Shown here piece after piece: positions 10,188 to 20,149 of a stretch of DNA of 64,000 nt. How positions within the stretch are numbered: the first letter of the stretch is position 1; the number at the start of each line of letters is the position of its first letter. Origin of the DNA: Caulobacter sp. (GTDB lineage Bacteria; Pseudomonadota; Alphaproteobacteria; Caulobacterales; Caulobacteraceae); assembly GCA_030680355.1 (NCBI GenBank), contig JAUXVF010000031.1:248001-312000 (forward strand). The letters are read 5' to 3'. The position numbers and the translations under genes were made by a program. A model generated the notes under the pieces. That model was not told where the DNA came from. It saw nothing but the letters and a program-made list of their open reading frames with translations, and ran no database searches.

Positions 10188-10717
10188 GACCGCACCGGCC
10201 GGATCGGCTTACCGCCGTCCCAGTCCACCGACGCCTTGCGGACATGTTCGAAAAAAGCCGCCTTGGCGCCGCTGACGTCGGACAGTTCGACCACCGTGCC
10301 GCCATGGACCTGGTCGGTGTCGAAATAGGCGAACCGGCCCTGCGGCCCGCCGATCTGGCCCTCATGGCCGAGGGTCAGGCCGCGGGCGAGGGCGGCGTCA
10401 TAGTCGGCCTGATAGCTCATCGACCACCAGCTCATATGCTGCAGCCCCTCGCCGTGACGGTCGAGGAACTCAAGATACATCGAGGGGGCGGCGTTGCGCT
10501 GCTGGATCAGCTCGATCTGCAGGTCGCCGCTGTTGGCCAGGGCGATGCTGACCTGCGGCGTCTGGTCAACGCCGCGATGGCGGAACCAGTCCATCTTCAC
10601 CTGTTCGATATAGTACCAGGGCCCGACGCCCAGCACCTCGATCCAGTGGGCCATCGCCGCCTCGATATCGCGGACGACATAGCCGTTCTGGCGGACCGGG
10701 CCGGTAAAGCGGCTCAT
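10184..10717 (-). CDS. VOC (glyoxalase/dioxygenase) family protein
   Basis: VRQNGYVVRDIEAAMAHWIEVLGVGPWYY; 4-nt overlap with downstream crotonase gene. Confidence 0.75.
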   Translation of the reverse strand: MSRFTGPVRQNGYVVRDIEAAMAHWIEVLGVGPWYYIEQVKMDWFRHRGVDQTPQVSIALANSGDLQIELIQQRNAAPSMYLEFLDRHGEGLQHMSWWSMSYQADYDAALARGLTLGHEGQIGGPQGRFAYFDTDQVHGGTVVELSDVSGAKAAFFEHVRKASVDWDGGKPIRPVRS

Positions 10718-10960
10718 GGGCAGACTCCCTCGCTCTGGACGTTGTCGGGTCTATCGGCGCCGGCTCGACGCGGTCAAACCGGGGTCGCCCCACGTTTTTA
10801 AGTTGACCGCTCAAACGACGAATGCACACCCTTGTTATGCAATCCGACTTTTGGGCCCGCGGACGTTTCCTACGCCACTAACCCGGACGACTGAGATTGT
10901 TATCGGACCGCCCGGCTCGGGCGGCCCAGGTCTGGAATGGCAGTCAGGGAGATAACGGAC

Positions 10961-11161
10961 ATGGCCAGCGGCACAGTCAAATGGTTCAACAGCACCAAGG
11001 GGTTTGGATTTATCCAGCCTGACGATGGCGGCAAGGACGTCTTCGTCCACATCACCGCCCTCGAGAAGGCCGGTCTTCGCGGCCTCGATGAAGGTCAGAA
11101 GGTCAGCTACGACCTCGCCGAGGAGCGCGGCAAGACCGCCGCCATCAACCTCAAGGCCTGA
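10961..11161 (+). CDS. Cold-shock protein (CspA family)
   Basis: MASGTVKWFNSTKGFGFIQPDDGGKDVFVHITALEKAG. Confidence 0.95.
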   Translation: MASGTVKWFNSTKGFGFIQPDDGGKDVFVHITALEKAGLRGLDEGQKVSYDLAEERGKTAAINLKA

Positions 11162-11239
11162 CGGGCCTAGACGGCATCGATACGGGCGGGCGCCGGTTCC
11201 CACGGGATCGGCGCCCGTTCGCGTTTCCAGGGGGCGGAC

Positions 11240-11968
11240 TTGCACGACATCATCACGCTGGAGGACGTGTCGGCCCGGGCCTGGCCGGCCCTGCACACGG
11301 CGCGGCTGGGCGGCTGGCGGCTCAACGCCTCGACCGGCCACACGGGCCGGGCCAACACCTGCTGGGCCATCGAGCCGCCGGACCGGCCGGTCGAGGCGGC
11401 CCTGGCGGCGGTCGAGGCCTGGTACGCCGGCCATGACCTGCCGCCGAAGTTCAAGACCGTCGATGGAGCGACCGCACCGGACGATCTCGCCGATCGCCTG
11501 ATCGCCCGCGGCTACCGGCCCAACACCGAGACCCTGGTCATGACCGGGCCGGTCGGTGGAACCAATGATGGCGTGGTTCTGGGCGCCGAGCCTGACGCGG
11601 CCTTTCTGTCGGTGATGTTGGAGACCCTCTATCGCGACCGGGCCGACGCCGACGAGCGGATCGCCACCCTGCGGCGGATCGCGCCGCCGGTGTTGTTCGC
11701 GCGCCTCGATGTCGACGGGCGGCCGGCGGCCATCGGCGCCTGCGCCATCGACGGCGACTGGGCCGGCGTCTCGGTCATGCGCACAAGTGCCGATTACCGC
11801 CGCGCGGGCCTGGCCAGCCGCATTGTCGCGGCCCTGCTCGGTGAAGCCAGCGCGGCCGGCGCGACGCACAGCTATCTGCAGGTCGAGGCGGCCAACACCT
11901 CGGCCATCGCCCTCTATCGCGGGCTGGGGTTTACCGAGATCTACCGCTACCGCTACTGGAGCCGCTGA
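11240..11968 (+). CDS. GNAT family N-acetyltransferase
   Basis: TTG start; SADYRRAGLASRIVAALLGEA acetyl-CoA site; YLQVEAANTSAIALYRGLGF. Confidence 0.85.
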   Translation: MHDIITLEDVSARAWPALHTARLGGWRLNASTGHTGRANTCWAIEPPDRPVEAALAAVEAWYAGHDLPPKFKTVDGATAPDDLADRLIARGYRPNTETLVMTGPVGGTNDGVVLGAEPDAAFLSVMLETLYRDRADADERIATLRRIAPPVLFARLDVDGRPAAIGACAIDGDWAGVSVMRTSADYRRAGLASRIVAALLGEASAAGATHSYLQVEAANTSAIALYRGLGFTEIYRYRYWSR

Positions 11969-12816
11969 ACCGGCGCCCGTTGGGCCACCACCACCCCGAC
12001 CAGGGTCAGCAGCCCGCCCAGCATCTGCAGCGGGGTCAGGCTTTCGCTGAACAGGAAGAAGGCGACGATGGCCGCCACCACCGGCTGGGCCAGCACCACC
12101 ACCGAGGCGGTCGACACCGGCAGCCGGCCCAGGGCCCAGGCGATCGAGCCCTGGCCGGCGACATGAGCCAGAGCCAGACCCATACAGGCCAGCCAGCCGG
12201 CCGTTGAGGCCGGCGTCAGCGGCTCGCCCAGCATCAGCGCCACGACCAGCATGATCGGCGCGGTGACCATGCTCGACCAGAACATCGCCCGCGCCGCGCC
12301 CTCGCCCTGGCGGGCCTGGCGCATGGCGATGAAATAGAGGCCGTACCAGATCGCCGTGGCGGCCGAGAGCAGATCGCCGAACACCGCGCCGGGCCGTCCG
12401 CCCTCGGCGGTCGCGGCCATGGTCCAGGCCCCGCTCAGGGCCAGCACAAGTCCCGTCAGGAAGATCCGGCCCGGCCGCTCGCGAAAGGCGAACCAGGCGA
12501 TGGCCGTGACCACCACCGGCGAGAGATTGGCCAGAACCGTGGCGTTGGCCACCGATGTGTAGCGGATGCCGTAGTGCCAGAAGGCCAGGTCGCCGGCGAA
12601 GAACAACCCGGCCCACAGGGCGGCCTTCGACGGCCTGACGGTCGGGCTTCGACCGTCGCGCAGCATCATCGCCCCCAGCAGGGGCAGGGCGAACAACACC
12701 CGCCAGAAGCCGGCCGCCGCCGGACCGGTGTCGGCCAGCCGCACGAGGTTGGGCACGAACCCGATGGCGCAGGCGCCCAGGATCAGGGCCGCGAACGGCA
12801 GGGTCCGGCTGTTCAC
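11953..12816 (-). CDS. DMT superfamily (EamA) transporter
   Basis: Ten-TM pattern; LANLSPVVVTAIAWFAFRERPG. Confidence 0.85.
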   Translation of the reverse strand: MNSRTLPFAALILGACAIGFVPNLVRLADTGPAAAGFWRVLFALPLLGAMMLRDGRSPTVRPSKAALWAGLFFAGDLAFWHYGIRYTSVANATVLANLSPVVVTAIAWFAFRERPGRIFLTGLVLALSGAWTMAATAEGGRPGAVFGDLLSAATAIWYGLYFIAMRQARQGEGAARAMFWSSMVTAPIMLVVALMLGEPLTPASTAGWLACMGLALAHVAGQGSIAWALGRLPVSTASVVVLAQPVVAAIVAFFLFSESLTPLQMLGGLLTLVGVVVAQRAPVQRLQ

Positions 12817-13658
12817 CAGCCAAATCCCAGGTCGGCGCGCAGCTGGGCGCCGGTCATGCCGGAGGTCCGCAGGTCGGTCAGGGTCTCGCCGCCCTTGCGC
12901 TTGGCCAGTCGCTCGCCGGCCGCGTCGAGGATCAGGCGATGGTGGCGATAGGTCGGCGTCGGCAGGTCCAGCAGGGCTTGCAGCAGCCGCTGCACGTGGC
13001 AGGCCTCGAACAGGTCCTGCCCCCGGATGACATGGGTGATCCCCTGGAGGGCGTCGTCGACGACCACGGCCAGATGATAGGCGACCCCGACATCCTTGCG
13101 GGCCAGCACGACGTCCCCGGTCAGCTCCGGCCGGGCGACAAACCGGCCGCGCTCGCCGGCGGGGCCTTGGCCCTGCTCCTGGAAGGTCAGCCGATGGAAG
13201 CCGCCCAGCGCCTCGTGGGCGGCGGCCAGCGACAGCCGCCAGGCGAAGGCCTTGCCCTCGGCCAGCCAGCGGTCTTCCTCATGCGGGTGGATGGGGCCGC
13301 CGACAAAGGGTTCAGCGGGGCCGTGCGGCGCGCTCTGGGCGGCCTGGGCCAGATCCTTGCGGGTGCGGAAGCAGCGATAGACCAGGCCGCGACTGATCAG
13401 CTGATCCAGCGCCGCCTCATAGTCGACCATGTGTTCAGACTGCCGCCGGACCGGCTGTTCCCACTCCAGGCCCAGCCAGGCGAGGTCGGCGAGCAGGTCG
13501 GCCTCATGCGCGGGCCGGCAGCGGGTCTGGTCGATATCTTCGATGCGCAGCAGGAAGCGCCCGCCGGCGGTCCGCGCCGCCGTAAACGCGGTCAGGGCCG
13601 AAAAAGCGTGCCCCCTGTGCAGGCGGCCGGTCGGGGAGGGGGCGAAGCGGGTGATCAC
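12813..13658 (-). CDS. gluQRS: Glutamyl-Q tRNA(Asp) synthetase
   Basis: MITRFAPSPTGRLHRGHAFSALTA HIGH-type motif, short GluRS paralog, GERLAKRKGG KMSKS-like. Confidence 0.88.
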   Translation of the reverse strand: MITRFAPSPTGRLHRGHAFSALTAFTAARTAGGRFLLRIEDIDQTRCRPAHEADLLADLAWLGLEWEQPVRRQSEHMVDYEAALDQLISRGLVYRCFRTRKDLAQAAQSAPHGPAEPFVGGPIHPHEEDRWLAEGKAFAWRLSLAAAHEALGGFHRLTFQEQGQGPAGERGRFVARPELTGDVVLARKDVGVAYHLAVVVDDALQGITHVIRGQDLFEACHVQRLLQALLDLPTPTYRHHRLILDAAGERLAKRKGGETLTDLRTSGMTGAQLRADLGFGW

Positions 13659-13667
13659 CCGGCCTGA

Positions 13668-14357
13668 TTAGCCCTGTCCGTCGATCTTTGCACGGGCCGC
13701 GGCGGGGAACATGCCCAGATGGCTGAGCACGCTGCGCAGGAAGGCCTCTTCGCCGCCCAGCGCGGCCTTCGCCGGGTCGAACTGTCTGAAGCCGCTCATC
13801 TCGGCCAGACCATGGGCGGCGCACCAGGCGGCGATGGTCGCCAGTTCGACGTCCTCGTCCGAAATTTCAGGGCCGACCATTTTGCGGAAACTCTCCCGCA
13901 CCAGGCAGTAGGCGCTGTCTTCCTTGTCCTCCATGCCCTCGGGCAGGGATTCCTGGTCGCGGGAGCAGTCGTACATCACCCGGTAGAGGGCGGGGTGCTG
14001 CTGGGCGAACAGTACATAGGCCACGCCGATCTCGGTCATCAGGGCGCTGACGTCGGCGGCCCTGGCCTTGGCCGCGGTCATGGCTTCGCCCAGGGCGTCC
14101 CAGCCCAGATGGGCGACGGCGTCGAGAAGCTCGCCCTTGTCCTTGAAGTGGTGATAGGGCGCTGCCGGGCTCACCCCGGCCTCGCGCGCCACCGCTCGCA
14201 GTGACAAAGCGCTGGGGCCCTCGTTCTCCAGAATCCGGCGCGCGGCGTCGACAAGCGCGCGGCGCAGATCGCCGTGGTGATAGGGCCGGGACTCGGCGGT
14301 TGCAGCTTCTCTCATAGCGCTCACGATAAATCTGTATCCAAACGGTGTAAAGATCAT
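13668..14357 (-). CDS. TetR/AcrR family regulator
   Basis: RRALVDAARRILENEGPSALSLRAVAREAGVSPAAPYHHFKDKGELL HTH. Confidence 0.88.
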   Translation of the reverse strand: MIFTPFGYRFIVSAMREAATAESRPYHHGDLRRALVDAARRILENEGPSALSLRAVAREAGVSPAAPYHHFKDKGELLDAVAHLGWDALGEAMTAAKARAADVSALMTEIGVAYVLFAQQHPALYRVMYDCSRDQESLPEGMEDKEDSAYCLVRESFRKMVGPEISDEDVELATIAAWCAAHGLAEMSGFRQFDPAKAALGGEEAFLRSVLSHLGMFPAAARAKIDGQG

Positions 14358-14474
14358 CTTGACGGCGTTTAGATAGGGTCTATCTTAGCGCTGTCCAGAT
14401 CGGACGCCTCCCGCTCCCCCGGGGGGAATGAATGGGGGGCTCCAGGGACGGGCCCGAACTAAAGGATGTGTGTC

Positions 14475-14588
14475 ATGCCGGTTTCCAAACTCGTTGCCTT
14501 CGAACGCTTTTTCGACCGTTCGACCGTCGTCTTCCTGCTGGTCCTTGGCGCGTCCATGGCCGGCGCCACCGCCTTCATCGGGGCGTAA
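14475..14588 (+). CDS. predicted 37-aa single-TM small protein
   Basis: MPVSKLVAFERFFDRSTVVFLLVLGASMAGATAFIGA; below the 60-aa cutoff of the ORF track; hairpin-U terminator about 75 bp downstream. Confidence 0.5.
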   Translation: MPVSKLVAFERFFDRSTVVFLLVLGASMAGATAFIGA

Positions 14589-14662
14589 CGTCCGGGAGGA
14601 CCCTACGATCCCGTCGCGTCCGTTTCGATCCCCCGGAGCGGACGATGGCGAGGATTTCAGAG

Positions 14663-14689
14663 AAGGGGCGCCGCGTGCGCCCCTTTTTC
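14663..14689 (+). terminator. Rho-independent terminator
   Basis: aaggggcgccgcgtgcgccccttttt: GGGGCGC/GCGCCCC stem followed by T5. Confidence 0.75.
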
Positions 14690-14853
14690 TTTGCCGCGAT
14701 GAGCGGCTCGCCGTCTTGGTTTTGTCGCTGATCGGTGTCTATTCTCCGAGTCACGTTCGGGGAAGTTGGCGCTCCCTGAGGAAACGTGGAAAGCGAGGCG
14801 GGTCTTCAGTTCGTTCGCGTATCTGATTGCTGCACGTCGCCGGGAGGCGTCTC

Positions 14854-15414
14854 ATGCAGTTGCTTAGGGCGCAGCCGTCGGGCTGGCCGGCCCTGGTGCT
14901 GAACGCCGACTTCCGGCCGCTCAGCTACTATCCCCTGTCGATCTGGCCCTGGCAGGAGGTCATCAAGGCGGTCTTCCTCGACCGGGTCGACGTCGTCTCC
15001 ACCTATGACAAGCTGGTTCACAGCCCCTCGTTCGAGATGCGGTTGCCCAGCGTGGTGTCGCTCAAATCCTATGTCGCCCAGGACCGGCCGCCGGCCTTCA
15101 CCCGCTTCAACCTGTTTCTGCGCGACGCCTTCACCTGCCAGTACTGCGCCGCCACCGGCGACCTGACGTTTGACCATGTCGTGCCCCGCTCGCGCGGCGG
15201 CCGCACGACCTGGGAAAACATCGTCACGGCCTGTTCGCGCTGCAATCTGGCCAAGGGCGGCCGCACGCCGCGCGAGGCCAACATGCACCCCCATCGCCAC
15301 CCCCGCCGACCGTCGATGCACGAGTTGCAGGACCACGGTCGCCGCTTTCCGCCCGGCTATCTGCACGAGAGCTGGCTGGACTATCTGTATTGGGACATCG
15401 AACTCGAGGCGTAA
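14854..15414 (+). CDS. HNH endonuclease
   Basis: CQYCAATGDLTFDHVVPRSRGGRTTWENIVTACSRCNLAKGG HNH motif. Confidence 0.9.
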   Translation: MQLLRAQPSGWPALVLNADFRPLSYYPLSIWPWQEVIKAVFLDRVDVVSTYDKLVHSPSFEMRLPSVVSLKSYVAQDRPPAFTRFNLFLRDAFTCQYCAATGDLTFDHVVPRSRGGRTTWENIVTACSRCNLAKGGRTPREANMHPHRHPRRPSMHELQDHGRRFPPGYLHESWLDYLYWDIELEA

Positions 15415-15463
15415 CGACGATTTCCGAAACGGATCGTCAACCTCGCGGCCTCATGGTCGCGGC

Positions 15464-15811
15464 ATGAACACCTCGGTCGCCCGCACCCCGATTGAACGCC
15501 GCAGCGGAACACGGCAGCGCGCCCTGCTGTCCGGCAAGCTGGCCAATGACGACGCGACCACCACCATCGACTGCGTCATTCGCAACATCAGCCCCGACGG
15601 GGTGATGATCGAAACCTCCACACCCCATCTGATTCCGGGCCAGCTGCATCTGGTCCAACTCAAGGAAGGCATCGCCTGGGACGCTGAGGTGATCTGGCGG
15701 CGCGGTAATCGTCTGGGCCTGACGCTTGGAACGCGTCACGACCTGCGGGAAACCACCGAGAAACAGCTCCGCGCCCTCCGCGGCATCTGGTCCCAAATGG
15801 TCCTGCGCTAA
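15464..15811 (+). CDS. PilZ domain protein
   Basis: ERRSGTRQRALLSGKLA ... CVIRNISPDGVMIE PilZ RxxxR and NISxxG pattern. Confidence 0.85.
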   Translation: MNTSVARTPIERRSGTRQRALLSGKLANDDATTTIDCVIRNISPDGVMIETSTPHLIPGQLHLVQLKEGIAWDAEVIWRRGNRLGLTLGTRHDLRETTEKQLRALRGIWSQMVLR

Positions 15812-15820
15812 CCGGCCTGG

Positions 15821-15955
15821 TCAGGCCCGGATCGGGGGTTCCGGCGGATCGCCGGCGGGCTCGGGCTCGGGATCGAACGGCATGTCCGGTTCGACCGGCA
15901 GCGGCTCGACGGGCTTGAACGGGTCCGGATCGCCGGCGGTGTTAGGATGGGTCAT
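15821..15955 (-). CDS. small proline/acid-rich ORF (44 aa)
   Basis: MTHPNTAGDPDPFKPVEPLPVEPDMPFDPEPEPAGDPPEPPIRA read on the minus strand; low-complexity, modest support. Confidence 0.35.
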   Translation of the reverse strand: MTHPNTAGDPDPFKPVEPLPVEPDMPFDPEPEPAGDPPEPPIRA

Positions 15956-16000
15956 GGTCAACCTCCGCCATGGAAACGCGCGGGACCCACGGGCGGTTTC

Positions 16001-16564
16001 CTAGAGCTTCTCGCTGATCTTGATCGCGGTCTTGCAGCCGGCCCGGATCACGGCGGCCAGCAGCGGATAGCCCGGCGCCTCGCGGGCGCCTTCATCGACA
16101 GCGAGGTCGCGGTGAGCCAGTTCCTCGTCGCGGAACCGGGTCAGTTCGGCGGCGAGGTCAGGCTCCCGATCCGTCAGTTCGGCGATCTGGCCGGCATAAT
16201 GATCCTCGATCACCGTCTCGACCGCCTCGGTGCAGGCGTGCGCCGCCTTGTCGCCGATCAGGGCGGTGCCGGCGCCGAGGGCGAAACCGGCGACCCGCCA
16301 GAGCGGCGCCAGCAGGGTCGGCCGCACCTTGCGCTCGTTGAGCAGGGCGTCGAACCGGGCCAGATGCACGGCCTCATGGCCTTCCATCTCGGCCAGCTGC
16401 GCGGTGATGCGTTTGTGGCCGCGGGCCTGACCGAGCACGGCCTGCTGGCCGCGATAGATATGGACGGCGGCAAGCTCGCCGGCGTGATCAACGCGCAGGA
16501 TCTCGGCCAGTCGGGCCCGGCTGGCGCCGCGGCCGGGGCGAGGCGGGACAGGGCGCTCAGTCAC
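16001..16564 (-). CDS. coq7: Demethoxyubiquinone hydroxylase (COQ7 family)
   Basis: EILRVDHAGELAAVHIYRGQ and EMEGHEAVHLARF di-iron motifs. Confidence 0.9.
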   Translation of the reverse strand: MTERPVPPRPGRGASRARLAEILRVDHAGELAAVHIYRGQQAVLGQARGHKRITAQLAEMEGHEAVHLARFDALLNERKVRPTLLAPLWRVAGFALGAGTALIGDKAAHACTEAVETVIEDHYAGQIAELTDREPDLAAELTRFRDEELAHRDLAVDEGAREAPGYPLLAAVIRAGCKTAIKISEKL

Positions 16565-17066
16565 GGCGCAGCCTCGCGGCCATCAGGCTCAGCCCGACCA
16601 GGCCGGCCGAGGCCAGTCCGTTCCAGCCGGCCATCGACAGACCCAGGAACACCCAGGCGGCTTCGTCGCAGGCCGGGGGCTTGATTTTGGCGCCGTCGAG
16701 CAGGGCCTGCAGACTGCCGAGATTGGCCATGCCGCCGCCCGAGGCGCAGGTCGCCGGGCCGGGCCAGAACTTCCACTCGGCTCCGGCGTGATAGACGGCC
16801 ACCCCGACGCCGACGAGGAAGACGACGGCCAGCAGCAGGCTGCCGAGGCGGCGGATTCGGTCATCCCTGAGCAGCTGCCGCGCGCCGAACAGGATCAGCC
16901 CGAGCGTCAGCGCCACCCAATAGACCTCACGCGCCTTCAGACACAGGGTGCAGGGGGCCAGATGGCCGATGGTCTCGAAGCCATGGGCGATGGCCAGCAT
17001 CAGGGCGGAGATCAGGGCCGCCGCCAGGGGCCAGTTCGCCAGAGCGCGATTGAGCAGAGGTTTCAT
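16557..17066 (-). CDS. dsbB: Disulfide bond formation protein DsbB
   Basis: Four TM segments with APCTLCLKAREV CxxC motif. Confidence 0.85.
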   Translation of the reverse strand: MKPLLNRALANWPLAAALISALMLAIAHGFETIGHLAPCTLCLKAREVYWVALTLGLILFGARQLLRDDRIRRLGSLLLAVVFLVGVGVAVYHAGAEWKFWPGPATCASGGGMANLGSLQALLDGAKIKPPACDEAAWVFLGLSMAGWNGLASAGLVGLSLMAARLRRD

Positions 17067-17067
17067 G

Positions 17068-17667
17068 TCAGCAGGCGCCGCCAGATCCGGATCCCAGATA
17101 ATGGCTCGCCACCAGCCCGATCACAACCAGACCGACGGCGAGGCCGGCGACCAGGGCCAGGCGGCGCTCGATGATCGGCAGCATGGTCGGGCCGAACTTC
17201 TTGACCACGCCAGCGACCAGGAAGAACCGCGCGCCGCGGGTCACCACCGAGGCGGCGACGAACACCGGGAAGGCGAACTGGGCCAGGCCCGAGGCGATGG
17301 TCACCAGCTTGTAGGGAATGGGAGTGGCGCCCTTGATCAGGATCACCCAGACGCCCCATTTGTCGTACCAGCAGCGGAAGTCGGCCAGGCCGCTGGCGTG
17401 GCCGCTCAGCGACATCAGCCACAGCGCCGCGTCCTGCAGGAAATAGCCGATGGCGTAGCCGAGCATGCCGCCCAGCACCGAGGCCAGGGTGCAGATCCCC
17501 GCATAGCGCCAGGCCTTCTCGGGCCGGGCCAGCACCATGGGCGCCAGCATGACGTCCGGCGGCACGGGAAAGAAGGAGCTCTCCGCGAACGAGATCGCGA
17601 ACAGGGCGGAGGGGGCGTGTCGAGAGGCCGCGAGCCCCATCACCCAGTCGTAAAGTCGGCGCAGCAT
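17068..17667 (-). CDS. YqaA/DedA (SNARE-associated Golgi) family membrane protein
   Basis: AESSFFPVPPDVMLAPMVLARPEKAW; GATPIPYKLVTIASGL. Confidence 0.85.
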   Translation of the reverse strand: MLRRLYDWVMGLAASRHAPSALFAISFAESSFFPVPPDVMLAPMVLARPEKAWRYAGICTLASVLGGMLGYAIGYFLQDAALWLMSLSGHASGLADFRCWYDKWGVWVILIKGATPIPYKLVTIASGLAQFAFPVFVAASVVTRGARFFLVAGVVKKFGPTMLPIIERRLALVAGLAVGLVVIGLVASHYLGSGSGGAC

Positions 17668-17770
17668 CCCGCTGTGCTATCAGGGCGGATCGGTATTGTC
17701 TCGCGTCCCCGCGCTTCACCCAGTTCGTTTCATATGATACTAACTCGCTCGCACCGAGAAGGAGACTGTG

Positions 17771-18856
17771 ATGAACGCCCAACCCAAGGCCGACCTGTTC
17801 GAAAACCCGCTCGGCACCGCCGGTTTCGAGTTCGTCGAATTCACCTCGCCGGAGCCGGAAAAGCTCAAGGCGCAGTTCGAGCTGATGGGCTTCACGGCGG
17901 TGTCGAAACACCGCTCCAAGAACGTGCTGCGGTTCCGTCAGGGCGACGTCAACTTCATCCTCAACATGGAGCCGGAGGGCCAGCCGGCCGCGTTCCGGGA
18001 AGTCCACGGCCCGTCGGCCAACGCCATGGCCTTCCGCGTGCGCGACGCCGCCAAGGCCCTGACCATGGCCGTCGAGCGCGGCGCCACGCCGGTTTCCGGC
18101 AAGGTCGGTCCGATGGAGCTCAACATTCCGGCCATCGAGGGCATCGGCGGCGCCAACCTCTATCTGGTCGACCGCTTCGGCGCGGCCGAGATCTATGACG
18201 TCGATTTCGTCGCTATTCCGGGCGCGGCCGAGCGGGAAGCGGCCAACAGCGTCGGCCTGACCTATCTCGATCACCTTACCCACAACGTCTTTCGCGGCGG
18301 CATGGCCAAATGGGCGGAGTTCTACGAGCGGATTTTCAATTTCCGCGAGATCCGCTACTTCGACATCGAGGGCAAGGTCACCGGCCTGTTCTCCAAGGCC
18401 ATGACCAGCCCTGACGGCAACATCCGCATTCCGCTCAACGAGAGCCAGGACGAGCAGAGCCAGATCGAGGAATTCCTCCGCGACTACAAGGGCGAGGGCA
18501 TCCAGCACCTGGCCTTCGGCACGGACGACATCTTCAAGACCGTCGAGGCCCTGCGCGCCCGCGGCGTCAAGTTCCAGACCACACCCGACAGCTATTATGA
18601 ACTGCTCGACGCCCGGGTCCCCGGCCATGGCGAGGACACCGCCCGCCTGCACAGCCAGAACATCCTGCTCGACGGCGCCCCGACCGAGGGCCAGGGCCTG
18701 CTGCTGCAGATCTTCACTGAAAACCAGGTCGGCCCGATCTTCTTCGAGATCATCCAGCGCAAGGGCAACGAGGGCTTCGGCGAGGGCAATTTCAAGGCCC
18801 TGTTCGAGTCCATCGAACTCGACCAGATCAGGCGCGGGGTGGTGAAGGAAGGCTAG
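17771..18856 (+). CDS. hppD: 4-hydroxyphenylpyruvate dioxygenase
   Basis: LDHLTHNVFRGGMAKWAEFYERIFNFREIRYFDIEGKVTGL; QHLAFGTDDI. Confidence 0.93.
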   Translation: MNAQPKADLFENPLGTAGFEFVEFTSPEPEKLKAQFELMGFTAVSKHRSKNVLRFRQGDVNFILNMEPEGQPAAFREVHGPSANAMAFRVRDAAKALTMAVERGATPVSGKVGPMELNIPAIEGIGGANLYLVDRFGAAEIYDVDFVAIPGAAEREAANSVGLTYLDHLTHNVFRGGMAKWAEFYERIFNFREIRYFDIEGKVTGLFSKAMTSPDGNIRIPLNESQDEQSQIEEFLRDYKGEGIQHLAFGTDDIFKTVEALRARGVKFQTTPDSYYELLDARVPGHGEDTARLHSQNILLDGAPTEGQGLLLQIFTENQVGPIFFEIIQRKGNEGFGEGNFKALFESIELDQIRRGVVKEG

Positions 18857-19074
18857 ACTTCGATCAGGTCAAGGCGGCGCTCGATGCGTTCGAGGCGTCC
18901 GTCGAAGCGGTCCATATGTCGGTTCATCGAGGTCAGGTTTTCCTCAACGGACGACAGGCGCACCTTCACGTGGCGCATGTCCTCCTTCAGGGTCGAGATA
19001 TCGACCTCCATGCGAGACTGGCTCGCCTGGATGCGCTGGAGCATCGGAACGACGATGTCGGTCACTTCGGACAT
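18853..19074 (-). CDS. small coiled-coil protein
   Basis: MSEVTDIVVPMLQRIQASQSRMEVDISTLKEDMRHVKVRLSSVEENLTSMNRHMDRFDGRLERIERRLDLIEV heptads. Confidence 0.65.
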   Translation of the reverse strand: MSEVTDIVVPMLQRIQASQSRMEVDISTLKEDMRHVKVRLSSVEENLTSMNRHMDRFDGRLERIERRLDLIEV

Positions 19075-19100
19075 AGCGTGAACATAGGGCATTCGGGTCG

Positions 19101-20147
19101 ATGAGGCAATATCAAAAACTCGCAATGGTTGTGGTGGGAATTTTTGCCCTCACCGCCACCCCCGCCCTCGCCAAGCCCCAATGGGCGATCGTCATCCACG
19201 GCGGGGCGGGCGTCATCGAACGCAAGGACCTGACGCCGGAGACCGAGGCCGCCTATCGCGCCGCCATGGCCCGGGCGGTGGCGACCGGCACGGCCGTCCT
19301 CGACAAGGGCGGCACGGCCATGGACGCGGTCGAGGCCGTCATTGTCGAATTCGAGGACGACCCCCTGTTCAACGCCGGCCGTGGCGCGGTGTTCACCGCC
19401 GAGGGCGGCAATTCCCTGGATGCGGCGGTCATGGACGGCGCGACGCTGAACGCCGGCGCCGTGGCCGGCGTGGCCCGCACCCGTCATCCGGTCCGCTTGG
19501 CCCGGGCGGTGATGGAGAAGTCGCGCCATGTGATGATGGCCGGGTCCGGCACCGACGCCTTCGCCGCCTCGGTCGGGCTGGAACAGGTCGAACCGTCGTT
19601 CTTCTTCACCGAGCGGCGCTGGAGCCAGCTGGTCAAGGCCCTGACCGACATGGGCCTGCCGATCCCGCCGCGTCCGGCCGGCGCGCCGGCGCCCCAGGCC
19701 TTCACCCCCATCCCCGACGACCGCAAGTTCGGCACCGTCGGCGTCGTCGCGCTCGACACGGCCGGCAATGTCGCGGCCGGAACCTCGACCGGCGGCGCCA
19801 CGGCCAAGCGCTGGGGCCGGGTCGGCGACAGCCCGATCATCGGCGCCGGCACCTATGCGTCGAACCAGTCCTGCGCCGTCTCGGCCACCGGCACGGGCGA
19901 GTATTTCATCCGCCTGACCGTGGCCCGCGAGATCTGCGCCCTGGTGCAGTACAGGGGTCTGACCCTGCAACAGGCCGCCGACACCGTGATCCAGGACCGG
20001 CTGACGGCCCTCGGCGGCGACGGCGGCGTCATCGCCATCGCCCCGGACGGCCAGATCGCCTGGAGCTACAACACCTCCGGCATGTACCGCGCCCGCGCCG
20101 CGCAGGGGCAGGCGCCGGTCATCGCCATCTACAAGGACGAACCCTGA
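19101..20147 (+). CDS. Isoaspartyl peptidase/L-asparaginase (Ntn hydrolase)
   Basis: AIVIHGGAGVIERKDLTPE; GTVGVVALDTAGNVAAGTSTGG autocleavage Thr. Confidence 0.9.
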   Translation: MRQYQKLAMVVVGIFALTATPALAKPQWAIVIHGGAGVIERKDLTPETEAAYRAAMARAVATGTAVLDKGGTAMDAVEAVIVEFEDDPLFNAGRGAVFTAEGGNSLDAAVMDGATLNAGAVAGVARTRHPVRLARAVMEKSRHVMMAGSGTDAFAASVGLEQVEPSFFFTERRWSQLVKALTDMGLPIPPRPAGAPAPQAFTPIPDDRKFGTVGVVALDTAGNVAAGTSTGGATAKRWGRVGDSPIIGAGTYASNQSCAVSATGTGEYFIRLTVAREICALVQYRGLTLQQAADTVIQDRLTALGGDGGVIAIAPDGQIAWSYNTSGMYRARAAQGQAPVIAIYKDEP

Positions 20148-20149
20148 TC

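Noticed and set aside
10835-12823. 662-aa minus-strand ORF
   Set aside because: Out-of-frame or antisense to cspA, the GNAT gene and the EamA transporter; Arg/Gly/Pro-rich low-complexity translation
17063-18652. 529-aa minus-strand ORF
   Set aside because: Antisense to HPPD; the true minus-strand gene here is the DedA-like ORF 17068..17667
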